Below are positions 18,170-26,800 of a stretch of 64,000 bases of DNA, piece after piece. Numbering within the stretch: position 1 is the stretch's first letter; every line of letters begins with the position of its first letter. The notes below the pieces were generated by a model. The model did no database searches, was not told where the DNA came from, and was given only the letters and a program-made list of their open reading frames with translations. Origin of the DNA: Candidatus Baltobacteraceae bacterium (lineage in GTDB: Bacteria; Vulcanimicrobiota; Vulcanimicrobiia; Vulcanimicrobiales; Vulcanimicrobiaceae); contig DASXGW010000007.1 in NCBI GenBank assembly GCA_036488875.1, forward strand, positions 124,001 through 188,000, in the 5' to 3' direction. A program made the position numbers and the translations under genes.

Positions 18170-18944
18170 ATGTGCTGCTCGTCCCTAAAAGCGTGCGGAC
18201 TTCCCATAACTCCGGGAAAAGTTTGTAGGCGAGCGTCGCCTGCAGATAGTCGACGCCCGGCGAACCTCCGGTCCCGCGCTTGTGGCCGATCATGCGTTCG
18301 ACCATGCGCACGTGGCGTCCGCGCCACAGCAAGAGCCGCTCGTCGAACTCGATGAGCTCCTCGAGCAGCAAGTAGAGATCGTAATACTCGCCCTCTTCAC
18401 CGCTGTAGATGCGGCGAAACGACTCGACGAGCGCTTCGGGCGTGTCGACGGCGAATCCGCGCCGCTGCAGTACCCCTTTGAGCTTGTCGTACAGCGACGG
18501 CTCGGCAGCGCGGCGCTCGAGCCGCGCGCGCTGCGCGTCGTCGAGCTCGACGTACTTGAGCACGTCGGTGCGGCGCAGACCGGAGAGAAACTCGACCTCG
18601 CGAAACTGGATCGACTGAAACCCGCTGGCCGGATTGAGGTTATCGCGAAACGCGTTGAACTCTTGCGGCGTCATCGTCTCGAGAATATCGACCTGCTGCT
18701 CGAGCAGCCGTTGAATCGTATGGATTCGCCGAAAATGCTTGGCGACGCGCAAGAGGTCGTCGCGGTCCATCGCCCGCATCGCGGCTTCGAGCTCGTGCAG
18801 CAGTTGCTTGAACCACAGTTCGTAGACCTGATGGATGATGATGAACAGCATTTCGTCGTGATGCGCCGGCTGCGACAGCGGCTGCTGAAGGTCCAAGAGC
18901 TGATTGACCTTGAGATAGGAACCGTACGAAAGGCGTTCGCTCAT
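18162..18944 (-). CDS. kynA: Tryptophan 2,3-dioxygenase
   Basis: This 260-residue haem protein oxidises L-tryptophan to N-formylkynurenine, the first step of the kynurenine pathway. Family signatures are plain: SYGSYLKVNQLLDLQQPLSQ at the N-terminus, HHDEMLFIIIHQVYELWFKQ near 30, LNPASGFQSIQFREVEFLSG near 105-125, and RHVRMVERMIGHKRGTGGSP near 218, the segment bearing the proximal haem His and the substrate loop. It starts five bases after the chagasin-like gene and its 3' end overlaps the kynureninase-like gene. No formamidase gene is adjacent, so the second step must be encoded elsewhere or occur without it. Confidence 0.95.
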   Translation of the reverse strand: MSERLSYGSYLKVNQLLDLQQPLSQPAHHDEMLFIIIHQVYELWFKQLLHELEAAMRAMDRDDLLRVAKHFRRIHTIQRLLEQQVDILETMTPQEFNAFRDNLNPASGFQSIQFREVEFLSGLRRTDVLKYVELDDAQRARLERRAAEPSLYDKLKGVLQRRGFAVDTPEALVESFRRIYSGEEGEYYDLYLLLEELIEFDERLLLWRGRHVRMVERMIGHKRGTGGSPGVDYLQATLAYKLFPELWEVRTLLGTSSTYA

Positions 18945-18949
18945 CGAAG

Positions 18950-19354
18950 CTATTGCACCGTTACGTTAAACGTCAGCGTTCTGACGGGCGGAGCGTTCGG
19001 CTCGAACGGCCGCCCGTAGGAGAAGTGGATTACCGTAGCGCCGCTGCGATTGGCGTGATAGATAAAAATCTGCTGCCCGCCGCCGCCAATCAATCCGTTA
19101 CTCGGATTTTGATAGACGTTGCCTTCGTAGGCGAGAATCTTGCCGTCGTCGATCGCTTGCTTCCACGTATAGCCCGTCGCCTCGTTAGACGGCAGCGCGA
19201 TGAAGAACTCCTCGCCGGCATCGACGGTCACCGGCTGGGAAGCGTCGGTAAACACCGGTGTATGCGGCGCCAACCCTAACAGTGCGAGAGCCGCTGTCAT
19301 CCCGAGCGCAGCGAGCGTCAGCGAGCGAAGTCGAAGGGCAGGCGCACGTACCAT
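18950..19354 (-). CDS. Chagasin-like (I42) protease inhibitor, secreted
   Basis: From ATG 19354, with GGAG seven bases upstream, the product has 134 residues. The signal peptide is partly encoded by the dispersed repeat at 19296-19340 (ALRLRSLTLAALGMTAAL). The mature part carries three loops of the I42 fold: NEATGYTW (family NPTTGYxW), GGGGQQIF (family GxGG) and YGRPFEP (family RPW). Chagasins block papain-like cysteine proteases by these loops. The changes NPT to NEA and W to F may alter affinity. The start shares a base with the stop of the DUF962 gene, and the dioxygenase gene follows after five bases. Confidence 0.78.
   Translation of the reverse strand: MVRAPALRLRSLTLAALGMTAALALLGLAPHTPVFTDASQPVTVDAGEEFFIALPSNEATGYTWKQAIDDGKILAYEGNVYQNPSNGLIGGGGQQIFIYHANRSGATVIHFSYGRPFEPNAPPVRTLTFNVTVQ
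19296..19340 (+). repeat. Dispersed repeat, copy 2, inside a signal-peptide region
   Basis: The ends match copies 1 and 3 (GTCATCCCGAGCG and GCGAAGTCGAAGGGCA). The centre differs: GCGAGCG occurs twice as a direct repeat around TCA and does not make the clean hairpin seen in the other copies. Read leftward it encodes residues 5-20 of the chagasin-like protein. Confidence 0.8.
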
Positions 19355-19668
19355 TACGCTTCTCCAATGTGGGCGTACTGTTGGTCGATCGTACCGCGCA
19401 GCACGTGCCAAGCCATGAGATAATCCGCCGCGAGCGACGAAAGCGGGGCCCTAAACGTCTCGGGCTTGTTGCGCTCGATGACCGCGTGCGAAATCCAGGC
19501 GGGGCCGTAACCGGCTACGAGCGCCGCGGCTGCGAGCCAGGGTTTGCGCGTCGCCACGGACGCGGCAACCAGCGTCGTGGCGGCGAGCGTTCCCGCGACG
19601 TGCAAGGCGCGCGTCGTTGGGTGGCTGTGCGCCCGCAGATAGCGCGGCCAAAACTCTTGGAAGGACAT
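19354..19668 (-). CDS. DUF962 (Mpo1-like) membrane protein
   Basis: The 104-residue product has the DUF962 signature: FQEFWPRYLRAHSHPTTRAL with the following HVAG, and a closing SHAVIERNKPETFRAPLSSL before the last helix-like end. Two hydrophobic helices lie between (TLAATTLVAASVA and WLAAAALVAGYGPAWISHAV). The yeast homologue Mpo1 is an iron-dependent dioxygenase in fatty-acid alpha-oxidation; a bacterial role is not established. It opens the leftward five-gene run and its TAA overlaps the chagasin-like ATG. Confidence 0.82.
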   Translation of the reverse strand: MSFQEFWPRYLRAHSHPTTRALHVAGTLAATTLVAASVATRKPWLAAAALVAGYGPAWISHAVIERNKPETFRAPLSSLAADYLMAWHVLRGTIDQQYAHIGEA

Positions 19669-19713
19669 GAGCTACGGGATACCCCGTGGGAGCGTCGAAA
19701 TCCGGCCCCGGTC

Positions 19714-20400
19714 ATGAACGTTTTGCGTTTGAGCTGGGCCGCTTGCGCCGCCGCGGTCGCGTTGGCTGCGTGCTCGGGCGGCCATCCGGGCGGTGCCCAG
19801 CCGTCGCCGAAAGCGACCAATCCGGTGAACTTCCCACTCTTCGACGGCGCCGAGGTGCTGTCGTCGCGAGCGTGGCACGAGACGATCTCGTCGCGTCCCG
19901 GCGTGGCCGACAGCGCGCTGCTCACGCAAGGTGCCGGTACCTACGACGGTCACGACGTCGTCGCCGGAACGCAGGCGCTAATGCCGTCGCTCGAAGCGTG
20001 GCTGCGCGATCTCGACGCGCATCCGCCCAGCGGATACACGTCGGCGGTGCGCGGCAACGGTATCGACGCGGTGCGCGACCACACGCGCGATCTCGGCATC
20101 GACTTTGCCGTCTTCGAGCGCCCCGAAAACGGCAAACAGCACGGCGTCGTCGTGCTCGCGGTCGATCCGCAGACGCTCGATCAGAAGGCGGGGCCGATGC
20201 TCGGCATGATCGGAAAGTTCAAACTGCTCCCCCAAACCCTGCGCGACTCGATCGACGGTCAGGCGAAGAAACAAACCGGTTTTTCCGTTACCGAGCTGAC
20301 CAATCCGAACTCGCCGATCGGCGCAGCGATTCTAGCGCTCGATCAGCTGCGCGACTTCGGCGGGCGCGGCATCGTCATCATTGACGCCATTAAGCAGTAG
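19714..20400 (+). CDS. Lipoprotein of unknown function
   Basis: The 228-residue product begins at ATG 19714. Its signal peptide LSWAACAAAVALAACSGG ends in a lipobox (LAAC), so the mature protein should be lipid-anchored. A Pro/Ser linker follows, then a soluble domain with NFPLFDGAEVLSSRAWHETI and a C-terminal FGGRGIVIIDAIKQ. I recognise no family. It faces away from the DUF962 gene and lies nine bases before the MFS-acyltransferase gene, so the two may be co-transcribed. Confidence 0.6.
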   Translation: MNVLRLSWAACAAAVALAACSGGHPGGAQPSPKATNPVNFPLFDGAEVLSSRAWHETISSRPGVADSALLTQGAGTYDGHDVVAGTQALMPSLEAWLRDLDAHPPSGYTSAVRGNGIDAVRDHTRDLGIDFAVFERPENGKQHGVVVLAVDPQTLDQKAGPMLGMIGKFKLLPQTLRDSIDGQAKKQTGFSVTELTNPNSPIGAAILALDQLRDFGGRGIVIIDAIKQ

Positions 20401-20408
20401 CGAACCAG

Positions 20409-22766
20409 TTGAGTAACGGAACGGCTCGTTGGCGCGAGTACGGGCAATGGACGGTGCTCAACGCACTTTGGATTCCGCTGTCGTTCCAAGACGCGGCGCT
20501 CATGACGATCGCGGTGCCGGCCGCACTGCTCAAGCTCGCGCCCGCCCAGCACGTCGCCGCGCTCTCGGCGCTGGCAAGTATCGCGGCGTTTGCCGCGATG
20601 ATCGTTCAGCCGTTTGCGGGCTGGTTGTCGGATCGGCTGCGGCGCGGCGGCGGCCAGCGCAAGATGTTCGTCGCGGCGGGACTAGCCGTCGACGTCGCGG
20701 CGCTGATCGCGGTTCCGTTTACCCATTCATTGTTTGCATTCAGCGCTTGCCTCGTTATCGCGGTTGCCGCCGCGAACGTCGCGTTGGCGGCGTATCAAGC
20801 GCTGCTGCCCGAGCTCGTCGAGCGAATCCATTGGGGGGCGGTCTCGGGCGTGCGGGGCGCGCTGACGCTCGTCGGTACGGTGCTGGGGCTGGCAATCGCC
20901 GGCAACGCTCCCGATCCGCACATCACGTTTATCGCTGCGGCCATCGCTCTTGCGATCTGTTCGCTGTCGCTGCTGGGCGTGCGCGAGGTCGAGTACGAAG
21001 AGCCCGGGCACGCGCACGTGCGCGACTGGCACGACTTCATGGTCGTCTTCGCCGCGCGCACTCTCGTCTTTTTCGGATTGGTGCTGCTGCAGACGTTCGT
21101 GCTCTTTTATTTCCACGACGTGCAGGGGCTGCCCAACGCTTCGGCGGGCACCGCGGTCGCTGCGTTCTGCACGATGCTGGGCGCTACCGGGTCGTCGATC
21201 TATCTCGGCATTCTCTCCGACCGCGCGCCGCGCAAGATCATCACGGCGATAGCCGGAGTTCCAATGGCGCTCGCGGCAATCGGCTTTGCAATCGCGCCGG
21301 CGCCGCAGTGGATTTTCTTGTACGCGTTTCTGTTCGGGATCGGTTTCGGCGGCGTTTTTTCCAGCGGCTGGGCGCTGGCGATGGACAGCATTCCGGCCAT
21401 GCGCGACGTGGCGCGCGATCTCGGGCTGTGGGGCATCGCGACGAACCTGCCCAACGTGATCGCACCACAGATCGGCGGTTGGCTAATCGGCCTCTTTCAC
21501 GGTACGCGCGACGGGTATCAAGCCGTCTTCGGGCTGGCGGGGTTTAGCTTCGCGCTGGCGTCGCTCTCGGTGCTGCGCGTCGGTCGTTATCCGATGTCGT
21601 CGATGTGGGGGATTCCCCTTCGCTTCGCCGCTATCGCTCCGACCTATTGGTGGAATCACACGGCCTGCCGCGTACGGCGCTTTGGAAGCCTTCCGCGCAA
21701 ACGCGCGGCGAGCGTTCTTCTCGCTAACCATCAGCACGATCTCGAAGGGCAAGCGATCGTGGCCGACGCCTTTATGCGTGGTCCGTGGCGCCATCCCATC
21801 TACATGGTGAACTCGCGCCGGATGTTCGAGCCCGGATTCCTTGCCGTGCGGCTGCCCTTCGTGCGTTCGCTTCTGCGCAACTACAATGCCGCTCCGCTGT
21901 TCGGCGCACTCGGTATGATGCCGCTCGAGAACGAACTGAGCTCGCGCGAGATTTCGGCGCTGGCGTGGTCGATTCAGCGACGGCACGGTGCGCTGCCGCT
22001 GAGCGAGATCTTCGACGAAAAGACCGCGGCGCCGTTTGCGCCGGGGACGAAGACCGACGATCTGCTGCGCGCGGAAAACTTTGAACGATCGCACACGATC
22101 GTCAAGCTGAGCGCGCTGCGCGAGCCGTACCGCAAAGAGATTCTCGACGAGACCCGCGCCCTGGTTACCGAAGATTTACAGCGCATGGAGAACGTGGTGC
22201 GGCGTGGGGCGACGTTCTACATGACGCCCGAAGGGTTCTATTCGACCGACGGACGGCTAGGTCGAATAAAGGGCGTCTACGATCGATTGGCGCCGCATGC
22301 GACGGTCTATCTCGCGGGCGTCAGCTACGATCCGTTCGTCTCGAAGCGATTGTCGCTGCTGTACCGGATCGTTCGTCTCGACGATCGCGAACACTTAAAA
22401 GAGACGCTCGCGGCGATTCGTCCGGTGACGGCGAGCCATCTGCTGGGCGCGTGGCTCGAAGACCGCGCGCAGCCGTTTAGCGCGCAAGAGGCGATCGACG
22501 GCGTAACGGCGCGCCTGGGCGCCCTGCCGCCGCAACTTTTCGTCGATCCCGAGCTTCGGCGCAATCCCGCGCGTTTGGTGCGCGCCGCCCTTCCGTTGAT
22601 GGTCGACTGGGGAATTCTGCGGCGCGACGGTGCCGCTTACGTCTTAAACGAGACGCGGGGTCACCCGCAGTTCCCGAAGGTGCAGGACATTATCGCCTAT
22701 CAGGCGCGCTTCTTGGAAGAAACGATCGCCAACGCCGCTTACTCGACGACGATCACCGTCGAGTAA
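20409..22766 (+). CDS. MFS transporter fused to glycerolipid-type acyltransferase
   Basis: The 785-residue protein starts at TTG 20409. Residues 1-400 form a twelve-helix MFS carrier with typical loop motifs (GWLSDRLRRGGGQRK near 78, LGILSDRAPRKIITA near 270). Residues 415-785 are PlsC-like: LLANHQHDLEGQAI near 440 fills the place of motif I, and TPEGFYSTDGRLGRIKG near 610 matches motif III (FPEGxxS). The carrier plus acyltransferase pairing recalls LplT-Aas, which imports and re-acylates lysophospholipids, so lipid repair or remodelling is inferred. Motif I reads H-x4-E where the family has H-x4-D. The last 28 bases overlap the convergent gene in a perfect palindrome. Confidence 0.8.
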   Translation: MSNGTARWREYGQWTVLNALWIPLSFQDAALMTIAVPAALLKLAPAQHVAALSALASIAAFAAMIVQPFAGWLSDRLRRGGGQRKMFVAAGLAVDVAALIAVPFTHSLFAFSACLVIAVAAANVALAAYQALLPELVERIHWGAVSGVRGALTLVGTVLGLAIAGNAPDPHITFIAAAIALAICSLSLLGVREVEYEEPGHAHVRDWHDFMVVFAARTLVFFGLVLLQTFVLFYFHDVQGLPNASAGTAVAAFCTMLGATGSSIYLGILSDRAPRKIITAIAGVPMALAAIGFAIAPAPQWIFLYAFLFGIGFGGVFSSGWALAMDSIPAMRDVARDLGLWGIATNLPNVIAPQIGGWLIGLFHGTRDGYQAVFGLAGFSFALASLSVLRVGRYPMSSMWGIPLRFAAIAPTYWWNHTACRVRRFGSLPRKRAASVLLANHQHDLEGQAIVADAFMRGPWRHPIYMVNSRRMFEPGFLAVRLPFVRSLLRNYNAAPLFGALGMMPLENELSSREISALAWSIQRRHGALPLSEIFDEKTAAPFAPGTKTDDLLRAENFERSHTIVKLSALREPYRKEILDETRALVTEDLQRMENVVRRGATFYMTPEGFYSTDGRLGRIKGVYDRLAPHATVYLAGVSYDPFVSKRLSLLYRIVRLDDREHLKETLAAIRPVTASHLLGAWLEDRAQPFSAQEAIDGVTARLGALPPQLFVDPELRRNPARLVRAALPLMVDWGILRRDGAAYVLNETRGHPQFPKVQDIIAYQARFLEETIANAAYSTTITVE

Positions 22767-22767
22767 G
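22738..22767. repeat. Palindrome spanning both stop codons of convergent genes
   Basis: CTTACTCGACG (22738-22748) and CGTCGAGTAAG (22757-22767) are perfect complements separated by eight bases. The stem contains the stop codons of both the rightward fusion gene (TAA 22764-22766) and the leftward lipoprotein gene, so both proteins end in Tyr-Ser-Thr-x-Ile-x-Val-Glu. It can fold in both transcripts and may be a bidirectional terminator lacking a T-run. Confidence 0.7.
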
Positions 22768-23818
22768 TCAGATCGGCGCGCGCCGGCAGCCTGGGGCGCT
22801 GCTGCGTGTTGCCGGGCGGTCCGATGCCGAAATCGTCGTAATCGAAGCCGATGACCTGAACGTTGAGCAGATCGCCCTTGCAGAACGTCTTCGCACCGCC
22901 CTTACCGTAGTTTCCGAGATCGTCCGGAACGCGCAGCGTACCGCTCTTATCGAAGCGCAGGGTCGCAAAACCCAATCCGGTGTTGCACGGATTCGACGAC
23001 GGCGCCGGCGGGACGTTCGCATCGATAATGTTCACGAGCGCTTGGTTCACGCCGCGCGGAAATCGAAGCGTCACGACCGCACCACCGCGATGGTCGGAAT
23101 GCGCGGTGACGTTCGTAAAGCTCGGGAGCAGCGCCGGTCGAAACTCCGCGCTCGCCGTCTGCGTCGTCGCGCGGCCGTTTTGCGAGTACGTGACGGTTAG
23201 CGTGTACTTTCCGGCTGGGGGCAGCTTCTTGAAAGCGATCATATAGAAGCCTTCCGGCGAGCTCGACGGAATTTGCACGAGCGAGGAAAGCGCGCTTGCG
23301 GCCAGCGTCGTTGCCGGATAGGCCGGCGGTCCGCCGTAGAACGGCTCGGTGCCGCCGCCGAAGGTCAGTTTCGCCGCGACGTCGGCGAACTGCGGTTGAA
23401 ACGGATAGAAGTTGATGCCGGCGCAGCTGCATCCCGGCGGTCCGATGCCGAAACCGTCGGCACCCGCTAAGACGCGCGTTTGCGTCGGCCCGACTTGAAA
23501 TTGATTCGACGCCGCACCGATCGGAATCGCGGCTTTGCCGCTACCCGGATCCTTGGAGTGCTTGGGACCTTGCAATCCGAGCGGCCCGGTTAACGTCGCA
23601 GTCGTAATCGGAATCGCCGTGTATCCCTGCGCGCCGCGAAATGTTTCCAGCAGGTTTACGCCTTGATTGAGTCCGCTGAGGTTGGCCGTGCCGAGCGATA
23701 GCTGCAGCGCGACGCTGCCGCTGCCGGGGGGCGGTCCGCTCGTAATCGGCGGCGTCGTGTTCGCCTGTCCCGTGGTGCAGGCGGTCAGCGCAAGCGCGAG
23801 CAGCGCGCCGCGTTTCAT
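22739..23818 (-). CDS. Lipoprotein coupled to a TonB-dependent receptor
   Basis: The 359-residue product starts at ATG 23818, sharing a base with the receptor stop (TGATG). The signal peptide KRGALLALALTACTTG has a lipobox ending LTAC. The mature protein is Pro/Gly-rich with probable sandwich domains; FGIGPPG appears twice (near residues 123 and 342), with Cys pairs nearby. A strand-rich stretch LPPAGKYTLTVTYSQNGRAT lies near 208. I recognise no family. Translational coupling suggests it works with the receptor, for example as a surface-exposed partner, which is inference. Its end overlaps the convergent fusion gene. Confidence 0.65.
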   Translation of the reverse strand: MKRGALLALALTACTTGQANTTPPITSGPPPGSGSVALQLSLGTANLSGLNQGVNLLETFRGAQGYTAIPITTATLTGPLGLQGPKHSKDPGSGKAAIPIGAASNQFQVGPTQTRVLAGADGFGIGPPGCSCAGINFYPFQPQFADVAAKLTFGGGTEPFYGGPPAYPATTLAASALSSLVQIPSSSPEGFYMIAFKKLPPAGKYTLTVTYSQNGRATTQTASAEFRPALLPSFTNVTAHSDHRGGAVVTLRFPRGVNQALVNIIDANVPPAPSSNPCNTGLGFATLRFDKSGTLRVPDDLGNYGKGGAKTFCKGDLLNVQVIGFDYDDFGIGPPGNTQQRPRLPARADLTYSTVIVVE

Positions 23819-26800
23819 CACAACGTAAACCTCGTGAAGAGCGTGTACTGACGCCCAAAGCCCGACGGAATCGTGAAGTACGGTCCGGCCGGATACGCCT
23901 TGACCGCTCCTTGTAAACCGAGCACGGGATTTGCGCCGGAGCCCGGGCCGAACGCACCGTAGCCGTTATTGACGTAGCCGGGATTGTAGTACGGATAGTT
24001 GGCGTAGTTGCCCAGAACGTTCTGCAGTTCGAATCCGACGGTGACGCGCCCGTGCTCGAAGCTGCGCGCGACGAGCAGGTTGGCAAACAGCGCGCGATGC
24101 GTGAGCGCACCGTTGAGCGTCGCGCTGCAGCCGCCGCCGGTCGCGCCGATAATGTGCGGATGCTGCGGCGTTCCGGGCGACTGCGGATCGACGTAGTAAC
24201 AGAACTGGCTGCCGAATCCGCCGTAGAGATTGGTATTCGGGACGAACATCGGCACGCCGTTGACGTAGACCGGATCCATCGCCCAAATACCGATCGGATA
24301 GCCGTTCTCGAAACGGAAGATCGGGTCGACCTCCCAGTCCTGGTGATGGTAGTCGAGCGTCAGCGCGCCGGTCAGCGGCGACAAGTACGGCGGATGAAAC
24401 AGCGCGCCCGTGGCGAGCAGCGCCGGCTGCACCGACGGGCGAAACGCGTTGCTCGTCACGTAGTTGACGAACTGGTTGATGTACGTGGCGTTGAGCTGCA
24501 CCGAGAGCCCTTGCGACACTTGGCGCGAAAGCTGAAACTCCAGGCCGGCGGTTTGCGCGGCGCCTTGGTTGGTCACCGAGATCGTTCCCGGAATGACCGC
24601 GCCTTGCCCGGTAACGGTAACCTGCTGGCTGTTGACGATCACGCCGTAGTCGCGCCGGTCGAAAAACGTGAGCTTCAATCCCACGTCGTGCGCGAATGCG
24701 TGCTCGAACGAGAAGTCGTAGCTGTCGGATTGCTGCGGCCGGGAGAAGCTGACCGGATTGACGCCGAAACCCTGCCACCACGCGTTGACGAGCTCGTCGT
24801 AGTAGTTCGGACACGCTGCGTGAAAGCCGGCGCTGGGGCCGCCGCAAATCGAAAGCGTGGCGGGATACTGCTTGTATCCCAGCGGCGGCGTGTACTCGGA
24901 AACGAGTTGAAAGAGCGGCGCGAACGTCGCCGCGTGTCCGTAACCGGCCCGCAGCACCGTGTCGCGTTTGCGCCCGATGGTCCACGTCGCGTAGGCGCGC
25001 GGATCGAGCGCGTTGGCCTCGTACGTGCCGGCCGCGGTGGGCACCGTTTGGCGATCGTAGCGCACGCCGGCCTGCAGCATCAAACGATCGGTGGCGTTCC
25101 AGTTGTCGGTTGCGTAGAACGACGTCCGGTACATGTCGTTGTCGATCGTCTCGTTAAACGCCGGATAGCGCTTGCCGTAGAAGACGCCGGGCGTTCCGGC
25201 GGAGCCTGAGGTCGCGGCCAAGTACGGATCGGCGGGAAGAAAGTCGGCGATCGTCGGCCCGGCGAAGACGAACGTGGGCGAGACGACGTATCCAAGCAAG
25301 TTGGCGCGCGAGAAGCGCGAGTCGACGCCGGCCGAGAGCAAATGGTTGTTGCCGATGACTTGCTGGAGGTCGACGGCGTACCCCGTGTTCTGCGTCGCAC
25401 GCGTGACGTCGTTGTCGGAAAACCCGATCGACGGTAATCCGTAGCCGAAAAGCACGTTGTTGGGATCGTTGAAATCGTCGACGACGTCGTTCTGCGTGCG
25501 GTAGACGCGGGCGTTGAGATAGGTGCGGGAGCTCAAGTTGCGCGAGTACGCGATCTTCATCAGATCGTACGTCGTCACTTCGTTGGGAACCGCGCCGATC
25601 GGCTGATTGGGCGCGCTCTGTCCGGGAAAGAACGGCATCAGCCCGAGCGTGTCTTTTTGCGACAGCGAGGAGTTGGTGGCGTTCAGGTTGAGAATTGGAA
25701 TGCCGAACTTTTGCGCTTCGACGCCCAGCAGCTGCGGCGTCGCAGCGTAGATTTGCTGGTACGCGGCCTGACCGGTGTAAAACGGGTAGGTCTGCGGATC
25801 GATGCCGTAACCGCCGGTTTCTTTGTTTGCGCCCCACACGCCCCAGAGTTGTATCGTATTGGCATCGTCGCGGCCGAAGTGAATGAGCCCGTTGACGACC
25901 GTGTCGTTGGTGGTCTCGAACTGTACTTGTCCGACGGTGTCGGGGAAGGACGTCGACGATCCGCCGTAGGTGTTGCCGTACGGCGGCGCCGTGACGCCGC
26001 CGAAGTCGCGTCCGTAGCGGCCGCTCACAAACAGCGAGTAACGTTTGTTCGGAGTCGCCGTACCGAACTCGAAGTCGAGATTGTGCTCGAACGCCGGTCC
26101 GCCGCCTTCGAACTGCACGAAACCGCTCGACGGATAGCTCCCCGCCTTGGTGACGATGTTGACGAATCCCGAACCCGAGCCGCCCTTGCTTGCGTCGCCG
26201 GGGCCGGCCGTTAGGTCGACCGCCTGCGAGCCGTTGAGAATGGTGTTGTTGATGAAGTAGCCGGTAATCGGATCGGTGGCGTCGATGCCGTCGAGCTGAT
26301 AGCCGATTTGGTTCGCGAGACCGCCGCGTATCGCGGCGAAACCTCCGACCAATCCGCTGCCCGACGAGCCGCCGACGAGCGTTGAACCCGGGAGCGTGTT
26401 GAGCAGCTGCGCTTCGTTATCGAACGCCGGTAAGCCGCCGAGTTGCGATTGTTCGTGCGGCGTGACCACGTATACGTCGACGGGCTGATGCGCTTGCACC
26501 GGAAACGATGCGGAATGCGTCGTCACGCGCGCGATCTCGCGCAGCGTCTCGCGCTCAAGCGCGACGTCGATGGTCAGGTTCGAATCTTGCGTGATCGTGA
26601 CTCCGGCTTCGTGGAACGCGCGATAGCCTTTGACGTTCGCGTCGAGCGCGTACGTGTCGGGAATGATGCCGACGATCGAGTAGAACCCGTGCGCGTCGGT
26701 AACGGCCTTGTAGCTTCCCGAGGGTGCGGTGATCGTCACCGCGACACCCGCCAACGGCCTGCGGTCGACCGAGTCGAAGGTAAGCCCGTGCATTGACCCG

